Source of the DNA: Aliagarivorans marinus DSM 23064
Lineage (GTDB): Bacteria > Pseudomonadota > Gammaproteobacteria > Enterobacterales > Celerinatantimonadaceae
Length of the DNA stretch: 64,000 bases
Direction of reading: 5' to 3'
Assembly (NCBI RefSeq): GCF_000429485.1
Contig: NZ_AUBY01000008.1
Location: 1 to 64,000 of the forward strand
Shown: positions 52,965-61,492 of the stretch, one piece after another
Layout: each line of letters opens with the position of its first letter
How positions within the stretch are numbered: the stretch's first letter is position 1
Notes under the pieces: model-generated
Told to the model about the DNA's origin: nothing
What the model saw: only the letters and a program-made list of their open reading frames with translations
Database searches by the model: none
Position numbers and translations under genes: made by a program

Positions 52965-54718
52965 TCTTCAGCTTGCCCATATTGAATCGAGCGTAGCTGG
53001 AAATAGCTGCCTTTGGCTGCCATCAGGGTTTCGTGGTCACCTTGCTCAACGACCCGGCCTTCATCGATAACCACAATCTTATCGGCACGTTCGATGGTGG
53101 AGAGGCGGTGGGCAATCACGATGGCCGTGCGATCGCTACACACCCGGTCGACAGCCTGTTGAATCTTGCGCTCCGATTCGCTATCCAGCGCAGAGGTGGC
53201 TTCATCCATAATCAAGATAGGCGCGTCTCGCAGCAGGGCGCGGGCAATGGCGATACGTTGACGCTGACCACCGGAGAGCATGACGCCTTTCTCACCTACC
53301 AGCGTGTCATAGCCATCTTCCAGCTCGTTGACAAATTCCGCCACATTGGCCATCTCTGCGGCGGCTACGATCTGTTCGTGGCTTGCCTCCGACATACCAT
53401 AGGCGATATTGCTGGCGATACTACCGCTGAACAGGTGCACTGATTGCGACACTTGGGCGATTTGCTGGCGCAGATTGTTAAGGGTGTAATCCGACAGCGG
53501 AATGCCATCGAGCTCAATGCTGCCATGCTCCACATCGTAAAAGCGTGGTATCAGCGATGCGATGGTACTCTTACCGCTACCGGAGCGGCCAACAAAAGCA
53601 ACCGTCTCACCCGCTTGAATCTCTAAATCAACGTTCTTCAGCACCTCGATATCCGGCTTAGAGGGGTAGCAAAAGCTCACACCTTTAAGCTCAACACGGC
53701 CCTTAGCTCGTTCAACTTCTACACTGCCCTCATCCACTTCACCCGGCATATCCAGCACGGTAAACAAGCTGCCACAGGCCGCAAGTGCTTTTTGGATTTC
53801 GTTGTTGATGGAAGTGATAACCTTGAGCGGTTTCAACAGCATCATGATCGATGTAACGATCACGGTGAAGGTACCGGGAGTTAGCTGTTCCACGATGCCC
53901 GGGAACGAGGCAATGTACAACACGATTGCTAAACCTGAAGAGGCAATAATCTGCACTGCCGGGTTGGCGATGGCACTGGCCGATGCCATCTTCATCTGCT
54001 GGCGGCGAATGTTGTTACTCACCACATCAAACTCATCGGCTTCCTGTTTTTGCCCACCAAAGGCCAAAATCTCACGGTGACCATTGAGCATCTGCTCTGA
54101 AGAGGTTGTTACCTTGCCCATCGCAGTCTGGATGTTGCGGCTGATCTTACGAAAACGCTTGGACACAATGCGGATTGCTACGGCCACAACCGGCCCTACC
54201 AAGAAGAACACCATAGAAAGCTGCCAGCTGTGATAGAACATCAAACCGAGCAAGCCAATAATCGTCGCCGTCTCGCGCACCAAGCTCACCAAGGCGTTGG
54301 TAGCTGCAGAGCTAACTTGGGTCGAGTCGTAGGTGATTTTAGAAAGCAGGTCACCCGTGGGGTTTTTATCGAAGAACGAAACAGGCATCGACATCAGTCG
54401 GGTAAAGATCTGACGGCGGATCTTCATCACCAAGTGGCTACCCACCCACGCCATGCCATAGGATGAGGCAAAGTTACAGATGCCCCGGAACAGCACAATC
54501 AGCATCACAAAGATCGGCATATATTTGAGAACGTTGGGATTGTTCCCGGTCAGTCCGTCATCAATCAGAGGCTTGATGGAGTAGACGAAAATAGTATCGA
54601 CAATGCCGTAACCAATCATGCCGATAATAGCCAGTATCAAACCGCTCTTGCGATCCTTCACATAGCTCAGCAGGCGCTTAAAATTGGCTTTGCTGTCAGT
54701 TGCCGTTTCTTCAATCAT
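52961..54718 (-). CDS. msbA: Lipid A flippase, ABC exporter
   Basis: The 585-residue half-transporter has six membrane helices (about residues 20-310) and an ATPase domain. Walker A is GRSGSGKST near residue 379, the ABC signature is LSGGQRQRIAIARALL near 483, Walker B is APILIMDEATSALD and the H-loop is IAHRLSTI. The homodimer flips lipid A-core across the inner membrane. Context (lpxK, ycaR, kdsB downstream, comEC upstream) is the standard one for msbA, which separates it from drug exporters. Confidence 0.97.
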   Translation of the reverse strand: MIEETATDSKANFKRLLSYVKDRKSGLILAIIGMIGYGIVDTIFVYSIKPLIDDGLTGNNPNVLKYMPIFVMLIVLFRGICNFASSYGMAWVGSHLVMKIRRQIFTRLMSMPVSFFDKNPTGDLLSKITYDSTQVSSAATNALVSLVRETATIIGLLGLMFYHSWQLSMVFFLVGPVVAVAIRIVSKRFRKISRNIQTAMGKVTTSSEQMLNGHREILAFGGQKQEADEFDVVSNNIRRQQMKMASASAIANPAVQIIASSGLAIVLYIASFPGIVEQLTPGTFTVIVTSIMMLLKPLKVITSINNEIQKALAACGSLFTVLDMPGEVDEGSVEVERAKGRVELKGVSFCYPSKPDIEVLKNVDLEIQAGETVAFVGRSGSGKSTIASLIPRFYDVEHGSIELDGIPLSDYTLNNLRQQIAQVSQSVHLFSGSIASNIAYGMSEASHEQIVAAAEMANVAEFVNELEDGYDTLVGEKGVMLSGGQRQRIAIARALLRDAPILIMDEATSALDSESERKIQQAVDRVCSDRTAIVIAHRLSTIERADKIVVIDEGRVVEQGDHETLMAAKGSYFQLRSIQYGQAEE

Positions 54719-54748
54719 AAAATGTCATCTGTTACACATAAAACCGAG

Positions 54749-56977
54749 CTATTCTACCCAGTCGGGGGCCAAATCACTACTAGTGTTTCGATGATACCAA
54801 TAGCGCTGTCGATGGCTGCGCTCGCTGACCACCTCAACCCCGCTTTGCGATATCCGAAACCCCACCGCCCCACTGCTAGCAGTGACGTACTGCTGAGCGC
54901 CCCGGTAGGCCTCTAGCGTCTCAATCGCGGGAAAGCCATATTGATTGGCGAACCCAGCGCTATGCACTACATACTGCGGTTTGAGCGCCCTCACCCACGC
55001 GCGACTCGAGGAGCTGCGACTGCCATGGTGGGGGCTCACTAAAACATCAACCTTTGGCAGCCCTTTCTCGACCAACACCTCTTCAGCCGAGCGTTCAACA
55101 TCACCACTAATCAAAACCCGATGCACAGGGCCTTCAACTAACAACAAGCAGGAGCCGTTGTTGCCACTAAACTGCTCGGCATGGAACAAGCGTAGCCGTA
55201 AACCGTGCCAATCAACCGTATCGTTGCAGTTTGCTGATGACCAGCGATGATCACGCCCCCGGTAAACATCGGCATCGGGAAACATGCTTAGCAGTGGCAG
55301 CTCTGCGCCAGCGTGGTCATTATCGGCGTGACTAAGCACTATATGTTCAACCCTCGGGCTGCCATTCCCGCGCCACCAAGGCAGAAAGCTGGCCTCAAAA
55401 AAGCTAAAACCGCTGGGATAACGCGCGCCCGTGTCGTAGAGCAACACATGGCCTGCTCGCTCCACCACCACCGACAGCCCCTGCCCAACATCAAGCACCA
55501 CTACCCGCCATTGAGAGGCGCGCTGCGGCGCAACCAGCAATAAGTTGATACTCGGCGCAAGCAACACAGCAAGTAGCACAGCAGATCTGGACAAACGGGA
55601 GCGCAACAATAAAAGGCTGGATAACATCAACCACCACGTACCACTGAGCCAACCGGGAGCATGGGCACTGAGTGGCGACAATTCTGATAAGCTGGCTAGG
55701 GCATTATCGACATAAGCAATCACCACGCCCATGGTTTGCCAAATCAGCATGCTCAAGGGCTCAGAGACGCCCAACAGCAACAGCCCCATCATGCACCCCG
55801 GAATCACTACCAAGGTAAACAGCGGCACCATCACTAGATTAATGGGCAGCGCGAACAAGGCAACGCCACCGAACAGACCAAGTTGGAGCGGCAACAGCAT
55901 CACACCGATAACGAGCTGTATCGCCACCAGCTGTTTGAGTTTGCCAGTGCGCTGCCACCATAGTGCCAGCAACACCGCCGCTGTTGCCGCAAAAGAGAGG
56001 TAAAAACTACTGTCATAGACGCTGAACGGGAAGACCAGCACTATAACCAAGGCCGATAGGAGCAAACCTTGCCACGGCCGCCAGAGCTGTCGATAGAAGA
56101 CGCCCAGCAGCACCAGACTAAACATCAGTAAGGCCCTGAGAGCAGGCAAGGCCCAGCCGGTCAGCGCCACGTAACCAAGAGTGGCCGCCAAGCATAGTAT
56201 CAACCGGCTTGCCCGAAATCGGTTGCCCGCCAATAGCAAGCTCAGCGCCCCCCACACCCACAGGCCGACCGTGGCGATGTGCAAGCCGGATACCACCAAC
56301 AGATGGCTTAGCCCCGCCTCACGAAAGCGCGTAAGCTGATCTGGTGGCAATAACCGCTTGTCCCCGGAGAGTAGCGCCAAGATAACCCCTCCTTGCTCAA
56401 GCTTACTAAGAGAAGCAGCTAGATAAGCGACACTGCGCTCTCGCCAGCCACGCTCTCCTGTTATGCTCTCAATCTCAATCAAGCGGCCTTTAGCGACCAC
56501 CTGCTTGGCCAGCAACCAACGGGTATAGTTAAAGCCATAGTGATTAAGCGGTGCATGGGCGGGTTTGAGTTTGGCCGTTGCGACAAGGACTTGTCCCACC
56601 TCAAAGTCGCGTACTTGATTGTCATAGATAATCAGCGCCGCCTTGATGAGAGCGTTACAGCATTGCTCATAGCCCTCGATTCGGTGTAAATTAAGCCGCA
56701 TTTGCAAGCCGTAGCTTTTCGCGTCGAGCTGGGTAATGGTTCCTGAAAAGCGCACTGGCTGCTGGTAGGATTCAACATGCTGGATCAAGCTACGATAGCC
56801 GTGGGCGTGAAACCCCAACCAGGCAATACCCAATAGTAAGCCTGCGATAAATCGGTAGCGTAGTAACAAAGCGAGCATACCCGCAATGAAAGCGCCACAG
56901 ATTACTGCTAGAGTCGGCACAGAGTGCCACCATAGTGAAGAGATGGCCACAGACAAAAACGCGCTTACAAAAACCAA
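54749..56977 (-). CDS. comEC: ComEC/Rec2 DNA uptake channel
   Basis: The 742-residue polytopic protein has an N-terminal soluble DUF4131 part and a central competence membrane domain. The latter shows GVILALLSGDKRLL near residue 196, FREAGLSHLLVVSGLHIATVG near 221 and many helices. A C-terminal metallo-beta-lactamase-like domain (about 490-740) has the metal-binding HADNDHAGAE near 552, with SPHHGSRSSSSR near 653. It carries single-stranded DNA across the inner membrane during natural transformation. The gene is full length, so competence is possible if pilus genes exist elsewhere. It ends 30 bases before msbA, in the usual gamma order. Confidence 0.95.
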   Translation of the reverse strand: MVFVSAFLSVAISSLWWHSVPTLAVICGAFIAGMLALLLRYRFIAGLLLGIAWLGFHAHGYRSLIQHVESYQQPVRFSGTITQLDAKSYGLQMRLNLHRIEGYEQCCNALIKAALIIYDNQVRDFEVGQVLVATAKLKPAHAPLNHYGFNYTRWLLAKQVVAKGRLIEIESITGERGWRERSVAYLAASLSKLEQGGVILALLSGDKRLLPPDQLTRFREAGLSHLLVVSGLHIATVGLWVWGALSLLLAGNRFRASRLILCLAATLGYVALTGWALPALRALLMFSLVLLGVFYRQLWRPWQGLLLSALVIVLVFPFSVYDSSFYLSFAATAAVLLALWWQRTGKLKQLVAIQLVIGVMLLPLQLGLFGGVALFALPINLVMVPLFTLVVIPGCMMGLLLLGVSEPLSMLIWQTMGVVIAYVDNALASLSELSPLSAHAPGWLSGTWWLMLSSLLLLRSRLSRSAVLLAVLLAPSINLLLVAPQRASQWRVVVLDVGQGLSVVVERAGHVLLYDTGARYPSGFSFFEASFLPWWRGNGSPRVEHIVLSHADNDHAGAELPLLSMFPDADVYRGRDHRWSSANCNDTVDWHGLRLRLFHAEQFSGNNGSCLLLVEGPVHRVLISGDVERSAEEVLVEKGLPKVDVLVSPHHGSRSSSSRAWVRALKPQYVVHSAGFANQYGFPAIETLEAYRGAQQYVTASSGAVGFRISQSGVEVVSERSHRQRYWYHRNTSSDLAPDWVE

Positions 56978-57015
56978 CGCAGTAGTTATCGAGTAGTGAG
57001 TTAATAACTAACTAT

Positions 57016-57537
57016 ATGCCAAAACGTACCATACAGCGATTCATCCCTAAGACTGAAGAATTGCGCCAGCATAAGCATCTGAAGTTTCTGGGTGAATGGC
57101 TGCATAGCCCCAGCATCTGGCACTTAAACCGGCGCTCAGCCGCAGGCGGATTCGCCCTCGGCATCTTTGTCGCCTTTGTGCCGATCCCGATGCAGATGAT
57201 CCTGGCCGCCATGTTAGCCATCGCGCTGAAGGTTAATCTGCCTTTGTCGGTGGCAATGGTGTGGATCTCAAACCCGATTACCTGGCCGGCAATGTTTTAC
57301 GGCTGCTACTGGGTGGGCACCAAGCTGCTCGGCCAAGCAACCCTAGACTACCGCTTTCATGTCAGCATCGAAGGGCTACGCAGCCTGCTAACCGCCCTCG
57401 GCCCGGCGTTTTTGTTGGGCAGCTTAGTTTGTGGCGTAGTGTTCGCGATTATTGGCTACGTGTTTATGACCAATCTTTGGCGAGCCTCAGTGCGACGCCG
57501 TTATCTGCGACGTCGCAGTAAGGTGAACCCCGAGTAA
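57016..57537 (+). CDS. DUF2062 membrane protein
   Basis: The 173-residue product has a charged N-terminus and three hydrophobic segments (about 45-75, 80-102 and 130-155). The DUF2062 hallmark is SAAGGFALGIFVAFVPIPMQM, followed by VWISNPITWPAMF. The family is common beside comEC in gammaproteobacteria and has no assigned role. Its C-terminus is strongly basic (RRRYLRRRSK). It is divergent from comEC with only 38 bases between start codons. Confidence 0.9.
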   Translation: MPKRTIQRFIPKTEELRQHKHLKFLGEWLHSPSIWHLNRRSAAGGFALGIFVAFVPIPMQMILAAMLAIALKVNLPLSVAMVWISNPITWPAMFYGCYWVGTKLLGQATLDYRFHVSIEGLRSLLTALGPAFLLGSLVCGVVFAIIGYVFMTNLWRASVRRRYLRRRSKVNPE

Positions 57538-57543
57538 CGGCGC

Positions 57544-58785
57544 TTAACCGCCCAGCTCTTGGGCGGGGCGAATGCGGGTTGCCTGCCAAGCAGGCCACAG
57601 CGTCGCCAGCAAGCTCAGGCTCAATGCAGCCAGCGCCACCAGCGCCACATCACTCCACAGCAGCTCCACCGGCAGAAAGTCAATAAAGTAGATATCGGCC
57701 GACAAGATGGTGCGACCGAGCAACTGCTCAACCCCAGCCACCAACGATGGCAGGCTCCAAACGCCTAACAGCCCCAACACCACGCCCAACAAGCACCCGA
57801 GCACGCCATTGTAGGCGCCATACACCACAAAGGCGCGGATCAACAAGCCGTCTTCCGCCCCCATGGTTTTCAGGATCGCGATATCTGAGCGCTTCTCGGT
57901 CACCGCCAGAATCAGGGTGGAGACAATGTTAAAGCTGGCCACCGCCACAATCAGCAGCATAATGGCGTACATGATGGTGCGTACCAACTGGATATCCTGA
58001 TACAAAAAGCCATGGGTACGCATCCAGGAGCGAACATACACCAACTGCTCGGAGTGCATGCCAATGGTGCGCACCAGCTCATCGGCTTGCAGCGGCTGAG
58101 ATACGCGCAGGCTAATACCACTCACGCCCGACTCCCATTGATTGAGCTGGCGAGCCTGATCGATGTGTACAAAACCCAGCTGATTATCGAGCTGACCGGC
58201 AGCGCGCATTAGCCCCACCACCCGCACCGCCACCCGCTGTGGCGAACTTAGGCGCTGGCCAGTGCTTTGCTGGGGTAGCAGCAGCGTTGCAGTATCACCC
58301 GCTACCAGCCCTAGCTCATCGGCAATGCCCACACCAATAATGATGTTGGCTTGTGTGGGCTCGAGCGCCTGCCAGGCTTCGCTTGATACAAACTCTGGCA
58401 AGCGGCTGATCTGGCGCTCGGCATCCGGGTCGATGCCCTTCACCGCAATCGCCTTCATCTGCTTACCTTTTTGCAGCAAGCCGCTCAGGCTAATGTAGGG
58501 CGCAGCAGCTTCAACGCCACTTTGCTGTGTGGCGATTTCCAGCAAACCAGCGCCATCGGCCAGTGGCTGCTCTACGGCTTCCAGCTCTCCGTGGCTAATG
58601 ATCGCTAAAAAGCGCTGCTGCAGCTCCCGCTCAAAGCCATTCATCACCGATAGGCCAATGATCAACACTGCCACCCCGAGCAAGATCCCGATGGTGCTTG
58701 ATGCTGAAATAAACGAAATAAAGCCGTTACGGTGGCGCGCTCGGTGATAGCGCAGCCCGATTAAGGTCGACAGCGGCAAACTCAC
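57544..58785 (-). CDS. lolE: Lipoprotein-releasing ABC transporter, permease LolE
   Basis: The 413-residue permease has the LolC/E layout: one N-terminal helix (about residues 27-48), a large periplasmic domain and three C-terminal helices. [34 protein letters not shown] matches the family start, and the C-terminal [17 protein letters not shown] is also characteristic. It extracts lipoproteins from the inner membrane for LolA. It is named LolE because it is the distal permease of the lolC-lolD-lolE order. It overlaps lolD by 4 bases. Confidence 0.94.
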   Translation of the reverse strand: MSLPLSTLIGLRYHRARHRNGFISFISASSTIGILLGVAVLIIGLSVMNGFERELQQRFLAIISHGELEAVEQPLADGAGLLEIATQQSGVEAAAPYISLSGLLQKGKQMKAIAVKGIDPDAERQISRLPEFVSSEAWQALEPTQANIIIGVGIADELGLVAGDTATLLLPQQSTGQRLSSPQRVAVRVVGLMRAAGQLDNQLGFVHIDQARQLNQWESGVSGISLRVSQPLQADELVRTIGMHSEQLVYVRSWMRTHGFLYQDIQLVRTIMYAIMLLIVAVASFNIVSTLILAVTEKRSDIAILKTMGAEDGLLIRAFVVYGAYNGVLGCLLGVVLGLLGVWSLPSLVAGVEQLLGRTILSADIYFIDFLPVELLWSDVALVALAALSLSLLATLWPAWQATRIRPAQELGG

Positions 58786-59522
58786 GCGCCCACCTCTTGG
58801 GTGTTGTCCGTTAATGCTTCGTCTTGAGAGTGGCCGTCTTGAAAGCGGCCGTCCTGCATATGCATCTGGCGAGGGAAACGCGCGGCCAGCTGCAAATCAT
58901 GTGTCACCACCACAAAGGCGGTACCCAAGTCGCGGTTAAGTTCCAACAGCAGTTCGTAGATCGACGCAGTACTGTTGCTGTCCAGATTGCCGGTGGGCTC
59001 ATCAGCCAATACCAGTGAGGGCTGATTAACCAGTGCCCGAGCAATCGCAGTACGCTGGCGCTCACCACCGGAGAGCTCTGAAGGGCGATGCGTTAAGCGG
59101 TGACCTAAGCCCACCCGCTTCAATAACTCAGCAGCTTTTTGCATCGCATCGGCGCGCTTTACCCCTGCAATAAACAGCGGCATCGCCACGTTTTCCTGCG
59201 CAGTAAACTCGCCAAGCAAGTGGTGGAACTGGTAGATAAAGCCCAGCTTTTGATTGCGCAGCGCAGCCAATTGCTTGTTGCTCATCCCCGCTAAGCGCTG
59301 CCCATCAATGGCAACCTCACCGGCGGTCACGCTATCGAGCGCCCCCAGCAGGTGCAGCAAGGTGCTTTTGCCAGAGCCCGAGGCCCCTACAATGGCGATG
59401 GCATCGCCGCGCTCCACCCGCATATCCACACCGTGCAATACCTCGGTTTGCATATCACCATCTTGATAGACCTTGGTCAGGCCGCGGGCCTCAAGTACCG
59501 GAGCTTGGGAAGAATTATTCAT
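58782..59522 (-). CDS. lolD: Lipoprotein-releasing ABC transporter, ATPase LolD
   Basis: The 246-residue ATPase has Walker [19 protein letters not shown] near residue 41, a Q-loop, the LolD-type signature [20 protein letters not shown] near 144, Walker [14 protein letters not shown] and H-loop VVVTHD. It powers LolCE. It overlaps both neighbours (8 bases with lolC and 4 with lolE), so the three are made together. The C-terminal tail has a short [10 protein letters not shown] repeat-like stretch. Confidence 0.97.
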   Translation of the reverse strand: MNNSSQAPVLEARGLTKVYQDGDMQTEVLHGVDMRVERGDAIAIVGASGSGKSTLLHLLGALDSVTAGEVAIDGQRLAGMSNKQLAALRNQKLGFIYQFHHLLGEFTAQENVAMPLFIAGVKRADAMQKAAELLKRVGLGHRLTHRPSELSGGERQRTAIARALVNQPSLVLADEPTGNLDSNSTASIYELLLELNRDLGTAFVVVTHDLQLAARFPRQMHMQDGRFQDGHSQDEALTDNTQEVGA

Positions 59523-60729
59523 GTCGCAATACCTCTGCTGGCAAGATCTGGCTAGCTCGCCAGGCGGGGTAAATGGTCGCCACCACGCTCAGCAGCATGG
59601 CACCAATGGTTACAATAAGAATTTGCTCGGTTTTGAACAGTACCGGCAGACCACTACCGCCAAGGTTGGCGATAAAGTTAAGGCCAATCAAAGACATCAG
59701 CGGATTGATGTAGGTGGCCAGCAGGAATCCCAGTAAGGCTCCCACTAACGCGCCGATGCAGCCACTCCACGCCCCCTGCAGCACAAAGATATGCACCACC
59801 CGGCGCCGCTCCAGCCCAAGAGTTTGCAGAATCGCCACATCGCCCTGTTTGTCGCCAACCATCATCACCAGCGACGAAAGAATGTTAAAAGCTGCCACCG
59901 CGATGATTAAGCAAAATAGCAGCCCCATCATATTCTTTTCCATGCGTACCGCTTGGAACAGTTCGCCGTAGTAGCTGCGCCAATCGCTAAACTCAACACC
60001 GGCAGCATTGAGTACAGGTGAGAAGACATCAATATCAAAGGGATCATTGAGGAAGAAGCGGGTCTGCTCCAAGTCCGCCCGGCGGCTACGCTGCAGGCGG
60101 GCAAGGTCATCGATATGCACCAGCGCATATTGGCTATCGACCTCAGCGCCGAACTGAAAGATCCCAGCCACGGTAAAGTTTCTCTGGGCCGGCATCTCGC
60201 CGAGTGGCGTGTAAACCAGCCGCTCGGTGGCCATTACCCGCACCGTATCACCAACGTGAACACCTAGCGTGTTGGCAACATTAATGCCCAACACAATCTG
60301 ATACTTGCCAGCTTGCAGCTGGCCTAAGCGCCCCACCAGCATGGCCTTATCCAAGGCTTTTGCATCTGCTTGCTCAGCCGGGTCAATCCCCTGCGCCAGC
60401 CCCGCTTGCAGGCCTTTGCTACTTTGCAGCACCACTTCACTGAGGATTAATGGCGAGGAAGGCAAGGGCTGCAGCGCTTCGGGCACCGCCTGTTCTGCAG
60501 GGACACTAAGGTGGGGAACCAGGTTGAGGATGCGCTGCTTGAGCTGGGCCTCAAAGCCATTCATCACCGAAATCACGGTAATCAGCGCAGCAACCCCAAG
60601 GGTGATACCTAATGTGGAGAACCAACTAACGAAGGAGGCAAAGCGTTGCTGCTTGGCGCCGCGGGAGAACCGCCAGGCGATAAAACGGTGCAGCCAAAAA
60701 TGCGAGCTCACTGTTATTCTTCTATTCAT
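59515..60729 (-). CDS. lolC: Lipoprotein-releasing ABC transporter, permease LolC
   Basis: The 404-residue permease has the same architecture as LolE. An N-terminal helix lies in [30 protein letters not shown], followed by a periplasmic domain, three C-terminal helices and [18 protein letters not shown] at the end. It is the first gene of the operon. ATG 60729 was used; a GTG six codons downstream (60711) is also possible, because family members usually start near [10 protein letters not shown]. Confidence 0.94.
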   Translation of the reverse strand: MNRRITVSSHFWLHRFIAWRFSRGAKQQRFASFVSWFSTLGITLGVAALITVISVMNGFEAQLKQRILNLVPHLSVPAEQAVPEALQPLPSSPLILSEVVLQSSKGLQAGLAQGIDPAEQADAKALDKAMLVGRLGQLQAGKYQIVLGINVANTLGVHVGDTVRVMATERLVYTPLGEMPAQRNFTVAGIFQFGAEVDSQYALVHIDDLARLQRSRRADLEQTRFFLNDPFDIDVFSPVLNAAGVEFSDWRSYYGELFQAVRMEKNMMGLLFCLIIAVAAFNILSSLVMMVGDKQGDVAILQTLGLERRRVVHIFVLQGAWSGCIGALVGALLGFLLATYINPLMSLIGLNFIANLGGSGLPVLFKTEQILIVTIGAMLLSVVATIYPAWRASQILPAEVLRHE

Positions 60730-60885
60730 TCAAAAACAGGCCACATCATACCCTGAGGCTGACCCCGGCAACAAGCCAGCTTATGTGACAGAAACACCAG
60801 TAGGGACAAGCGCTTGTATTCGTTTGCATTCGAATTGGCAACTTGGTCTAATGCCAAGTTACACCCCAGCTACCCTAGGACAGGC

Positions 60886-61488
60886 ATGCAACAGCAGTAT
60901 TTCAGCGTGCAGCACGCGCTTAACCTCAATGTAGAGGCGGTCAAGCCACAAGCGCTCCCTCTCGACCAGCAACAGTTTGAGGCCGAGATCCCCGAGCCAT
61001 TTCGGCTAAGCGGCGAAAACACCACCGAAGAGCTGGCCAGCTTGCGCGGCCTAAAGCCACTGGGTGAAGCCGGTGAGCTGCTGCTTGCCTACCTTGATCG
61101 CCAAGCCAACAAACTGAACCGAGTACTGAGTTATGTGCTGTCGCACCACGACAACGCCGAGCAGCGCTGTCAGAGCATCAGCTTTGGCGGCTCGGAGCTA
61201 AGCTTTGCCTGGGACAGTGCCTTCGAGGTAGGTCAGGCGCTGCGCGTGAAAATCTTTGTTCCGGAAGAAAACGCTGCGATCTACTGCTACGGTGAGGTAG
61301 AGCGGGTTGAAGCGCGCCCAAGCCAATCGCCAGATGAAAGCGACGCCAGCTCACAGATCCATGTCTCTTACCGCTGGATCCGTGAACAAGATATTGAACT
61401 GCTGGTACGTGCAAGCTTGCACATTCAGACTCAACAACTTAAAGACCGCGCTAATGCGCGCCAACAGAGCCAACAAAACGACCAGTAA
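60886..61488 (+). CDS. PilZ-type hypothetical protein upstream of mfd
   Basis: Start 60886, after CTAGGACAGGC, gives 200 residues: MQQQYFSVQHALNLNVEAV, a helical N-terminal region and a C-terminal beta-rich region. The latter (SISFGGSELSFAWDSAFEVGQALRVKIFVPEE, then YCYGEVERVE) has the spacing of a PilZ-like domain. The RxxxR loop that binds c-di-GMP is not clearly present, so ligand binding is doubtful. Proteins of this kind commonly precede mfd in gammaproteobacteria. An in-frame Met at 60814 was rejected for lack of a ribosome-binding site. Confidence 0.7.
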   Translation: MQQQYFSVQHALNLNVEAVKPQALPLDQQQFEAEIPEPFRLSGENTTEELASLRGLKPLGEAGELLLAYLDRQANKLNRVLSYVLSHHDNAEQRCQSISFGGSELSFAWDSAFEVGQALRVKIFVPEENAAIYCYGEVERVEARPSQSPDESDASSQIHVSYRWIREQDIELLVRASLHIQTQQLKDRANARQQSQQNDQ

Positions 61489-61492
61489 TAAC